64,000 nt of DNA, from positions 186,001-250,000 of the forward strand of contig NZ_FZNY01000002.1 in the NCBI RefSeq assembly GCF_900188275.1, written 5' to 3'. Position 1 is the first letter of the stretch. Each line of letters begins with the position of its first letter. The notes below the pieces were generated by a model. It worked only from the letters and a program-made list of their open reading frames with translations. It ran no database searches and had not been told where the DNA came from. The stretch is from Dokdonia pacifica (lineage in GTDB: Bacteria > Bacteroidota > Bacteroidia > Flavobacteriales > Flavobacteriaceae). The position numbers and the translations under genes are program-made. Shown one piece after another: positions 62,283 through 64,000 of the stretch.

Positions 62283-62703
62283 TTAACAATTCTCCCCAAG
62301 TATTGCCATCAGAAAAATCAGCAATAATCCAGCGATGGTTTAAAAGATGTACTTGATTTACTTGAAAAGGACGTTCATCTCCTTCATAAGGAATAAAGTC
62401 ATTTCCAGACGAAGTATTCTTTCCTATAATACCATCAGTAACTTGTTGTGTGACAAAATTAATATCTATAGTGTCATTTTCATAGTACTCATATGCATTA
62501 GAATTGGTTCGCAAACCAAAGTAGGTTGCTTCTTCCAAACGTTCTTGTAATACACCAATACTATCTATAGCCGTTTGATGTTTAACTTCCAACTTTGTCA
62601 TTATTTTTTGCTGACTCTCATAAAACTTTTTGTTATGTACATATTGATATACAATCCATAAAGCAGCAAATAAAAATAGATATAAAAAGATATTACGTTT
62701 CAT
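62215..62703 (-). CDS. membrane-anchored protein of unknown function
   Basis: The 162-residue protein has an N-terminal membrane helix (NIFLYLFLFAALWIVYQYV), a coiled-coil segment (about 30-60) and a small folded domain (EGDERPFQVNQVHLLNHRWI, DFSDGNTWGELLIEYFINDD). No family is recognised. It starts at the stop of the MBL hydrolase gene (1-nt overlap), so both are co-transcribed. Its last 22 codons recur as a fragment 158 bp away, which suggests a former tandem paralogue. Confidence 0.75.
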   Translation of the reverse strand: MKRNIFLYLFLFAALWIVYQYVHNKKFYESQQKIMTKLEVKHQTAIDSIGVLQERLEEATYFGLRTNSNAYEYYENDTIDINFVTQQVTDGIIGKNTSSGNDFIPYEGDERPFQVNQVHLLNHRWIIADFSDGNTWGELLIEYFINDDNSIDYRVVESLLYP

Positions 62704-63497
62704 TAGGGTATCGTTAATGTTAATCCATCATAAGCAAGATGCACATTGTCAGGAAGTTTAGCCTCTACTTCAGCATGGAATCCCATATGATGACTTATAT
62801 GTGTAAAATAGGTTTTCTTTGGTTGAATTTGTTTTATAAGTTCTAATGCTTCTGCAACATTTAAATGTGTGTAATGTTCTTCATAACGTAATGCATTGAT
62901 CACAAGTATGTCGAGTCCCTGTAATTTTTTTAACTCTTCAGAAGCAATGGTTTTTATATCTGTTAAATATGCGATTTTATCAAACCGATATCCAAACACT
63001 TGCAACTTACCATGATACCCTTCGATTGGAATTACTTCCATCTCTCCTAGAGATAATGACTCATTATTTAGTACTTCATGTGTAGATACACTCGGTGCGC
63101 CTGGGTATCTATTTTCGGTAGCAAATATATAGTCAAAACGTTCTTTTAGAGTAGTTAACACCCGTCGATGTGCATAAATAGAGATCGCTCCTTGTCTAAA
63201 AACAAAAGGGCGTATATCATCTAGACCTGCCACATGATCTGCGTGTTCATGCGTAAATAAAATACCATCAAGAGAAACAAGATCTCCTGAAGGTGTTCGC
63301 TTTCGCGAAAGCGTACCCAGCATTTGTGCCCTAAAATCAGGACCACAATCTATCACATAATGATACTGATCCCATTCGATAAGAACCGAAACACGAAGAC
63401 GTGTATCTCTAGGATCATCACTTAAACATACAGGATGATCACTTCCTATAACAGGAATGCCTTGAGATGTGCCAGTACCTAAAAATGTAATTGTCAA
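62703..63497 (-). CDS. MBL-fold metallo-hydrolase, PhnP-like
   Basis: The 264-residue protein has the metallo-beta-lactamase motif FTHEHADHVAGLDDIRPF near residue 78, an N-terminal TFLGTGTSQGIPVIGSDHPV, and HISHHMGFHAEVE near the C-terminus with the remaining metal His. It resembles PhnP (phosphodiesterase of the phosphonate pathway), but no phosphonate genes are nearby. The start is TTG with the conserved GTGTSQG right after it. A palindrome copy encodes LSRKR (about residues 63-67) in a loop before the metal motif. A good TAnnTTTG element lies upstream. Confidence 0.87.
   Translation of the reverse strand: MTITFLGTGTSQGIPVIGSDHPVCLSDDPRDTRLRVSVLIEWDQYHYVIDCGPDFRAQMLGTLSRKRTPSGDLVSLDGILFTHEHADHVAGLDDIRPFVFRQGAISIYAHRRVLTTLKERFDYIFATENRYPGAPSVSTHEVLNNESLSLGEMEVIPIEGYHGKLQVFGYRFDKIAYLTDIKTIASEELKKLQGLDILVINALRYEEHYTHLNVAEALELIKQIQPKKTYFTHISHHMGFHAEVEAKLPDNVHLAYDGLTLTIP
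63298..63313. repeat. genomic palindrome, in MBL hydrolase
   Basis: CGCTTTCGCGAAAGCG, full copy; encodes LSRKR. Confidence 0.9.
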
Positions 63498-63540
63498 ATC
63501 TGTGAGTTATTACAAGTAGTTTCTGTATAAAATTATGATG

Positions 63541-63548
63541 CAAAAATA
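63541..63548 (-). promoter_or_regulatory. promoter -7 element (TATTTTTG) of the MBL gene
   Basis: TATTTTTG on the minus strand matches TAnnTTTG and lies 44 nt before the TTG start of the MBL gene. Confidence 0.55.
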
Positions 63549-63560
63549 CAGTTAATTTTT

Positions 63561-63589
63561 TTGGGTACTCTAGCTATTTAGTATATTTG
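63561..63589 (+). promoter_or_regulatory. promoter, TTG-N18-TATATTTG
   Basis: TTG at -33, an 18-bp spacer and TATATTTG make a textbook Bacteroidota promoter 32 nt before the start codon of the last gene. It is the best-formed promoter in the window. Confidence 0.75.
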
Positions 63590-63620
63590 AAGAACCTACT
63601 AAAAAGGCAAACAGTAAGCT

Positions 63621-64000
63621 ATGGCAATTACAATTTTGGGAGATAAGGAATTTGAAAAAGTACCTTCCATAAAGAACAAAGTATTAAGAGTAAATCTTAA
63701 CGAAAACATATACGGTACCTTTGCAGAAATAGGTGCTGGTCAAGAAACCGTGCGTCATTTCTTTAGAGCTGGCGGTGCAAGTGGTACTATTGCAAAGGCA
63801 ATGAGTGCTTATGATAAAGACTTTAGTGATGCCATTTATGGCATAGAAGATGACGGGCGTTATGTAACTGAAAAACGTCTCAAGAAAATGCTTACCCATG
63901 AGATGCAGCTTATAGAAGATCGTATCTCTCGTTATAAAGAACCAAACAAAATCTTCTTTACCTATGCAAATACAGTTGCAACGATAGATTTTGCCAAAAA
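63621..64000 (+). CDS. conserved protein of unknown function, N-terminal part (cut by window edge)
   Basis: The first 126 codons are present (MAITILGDKEFEKVPSIKNK). IGAGQETVRHFFRAGGASGT and SAYDKDFSDAIYGIEDDGRY belong to a well conserved family that runs about 480 residues in flavobacteria. The family is often mislabelled as a TonB-dependent receptor or a nicotinate-nucleotide adenylyltransferase; neither fits the visible sequence. There is no signal peptide. Function unknown. Confidence 0.75.
   Translation, partial: MAITILGDKEFEKVPSIKNKVLRVNLNENIYGTFAEIGAGQETVRHFFRAGGASGTIAKAMSAYDKDFSDAIYGIEDDGRYVTEKRLKKMLTHEMQLIEDRISRYKEPNKIFFTYANTVATIDFAK

Noticed and set aside
62703-63497. PhnP of a phosphonate operon
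   Set aside because: The fold and motifs fit the PhnP-like MBL group, but no phn gene is nearby and similar proteins in flavobacteria occur alone.
1-64000. tRNA genes, prophage or transposase genes
   Set aside because: I looked for cloverleaf ends, integrase, transposase and phage structural motifs on both strands and found none I could support.

Overview
The window looks like a piece of chromosome from a marine member of the Flavobacteriaceae (Bacteroidota). The evidence is low GC, promoters of the Bacteroidota TAnnTTTG type, proteins with a type IX secretion (T9SS) C-terminal domain, DUF4252, DUF3822, DUF2141 and 2TM-domain families, an ECF sigma factor of Bacteroidota type and many copies of the palindrome CGCTTTCGCGAAAGCG. 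I associate that palindrome with Dokdonia-like flavobacteria, but the genus is an inference from memory.

Bases 1-19.5 kb: one long minus-strand surface-polysaccharide locus. It starts at a promoter near 19.55 kb and a second likely promoter lies near 8.47 kb. It makes precursors (UDP-GlcNAc 4-epimerase and a 6-dehydrogenase of the WbpP/WbpO type; RmlBADC for dTDP-L-rhamnose; WecB/WecC for UDP-ManNAcA). It also assembles and decorates the chain with three glycosyltransferases, three left-handed beta-helix acyltransferases and an MBOAT/SGNH O-acylation pair. Export and polymerisation are of Wzx/Wzy type, with two different flippase-like proteins and one polymerase. The left edge cuts a bi-domain oxidoreductase. 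No initiating transferase or Wza/Wzc is in view.

19.7-27.1 kb: ordinary chromosomal genes, including two secreted proteins, a PlsC-type acyltransferase, kdsB, a DUF4126 protein, a RecD-like helicase, a DUF3822/rsmD pair and a small 84-residue protein. 27.3-30.2 kb: two unfamiliar exported-protein genes, each preceded by a similar imperfect inverted-repeat sequence, which may be a gene-cassette-like insertion. 30.2-30.5 kb: RNase P RNA (rnpB, minus strand).

30.6-43.7 kb: a LytS-type histidine kinase fused to a 2TM domain with two stand-alone 2TM proteins, a thioredoxin/MsrA-like fusion, DUF2141, a SulP transporter, a T9SS cargo protein with two 214-residue repeats, DoxX, an ECF sigma/anti-sigma-like/DUF4252 operon, a YbjQ-type protein and a frameshifted GNAT gene.

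43.7-64 kb: a flavin amine oxidase, a secreted endonuclease I with T9SS tail, a GH9 cellulase lipoprotein, a methyltransferase, three secreted unknowns, a 1235-residue metallophosphoesterase-BamA-like fusion, an HD-domain/Pycsar-TM (DUF5706) fusion, a GAF protein, a TlpA-like lipoprotein, a PhnP-like MBL hydrolase and the start of a conserved protein of unknown function.

Points most worth a second look are: the highly iterated palindrome; a 24-nt leader shared at 23/24 positions by two unrelated genes together with an upstream GGGG/CCCC palindrome; the HD-PycTM fusion; an eroded paralogue tail with its terminator at 62 kb; and the one-base frameshift in a GNAT gene.
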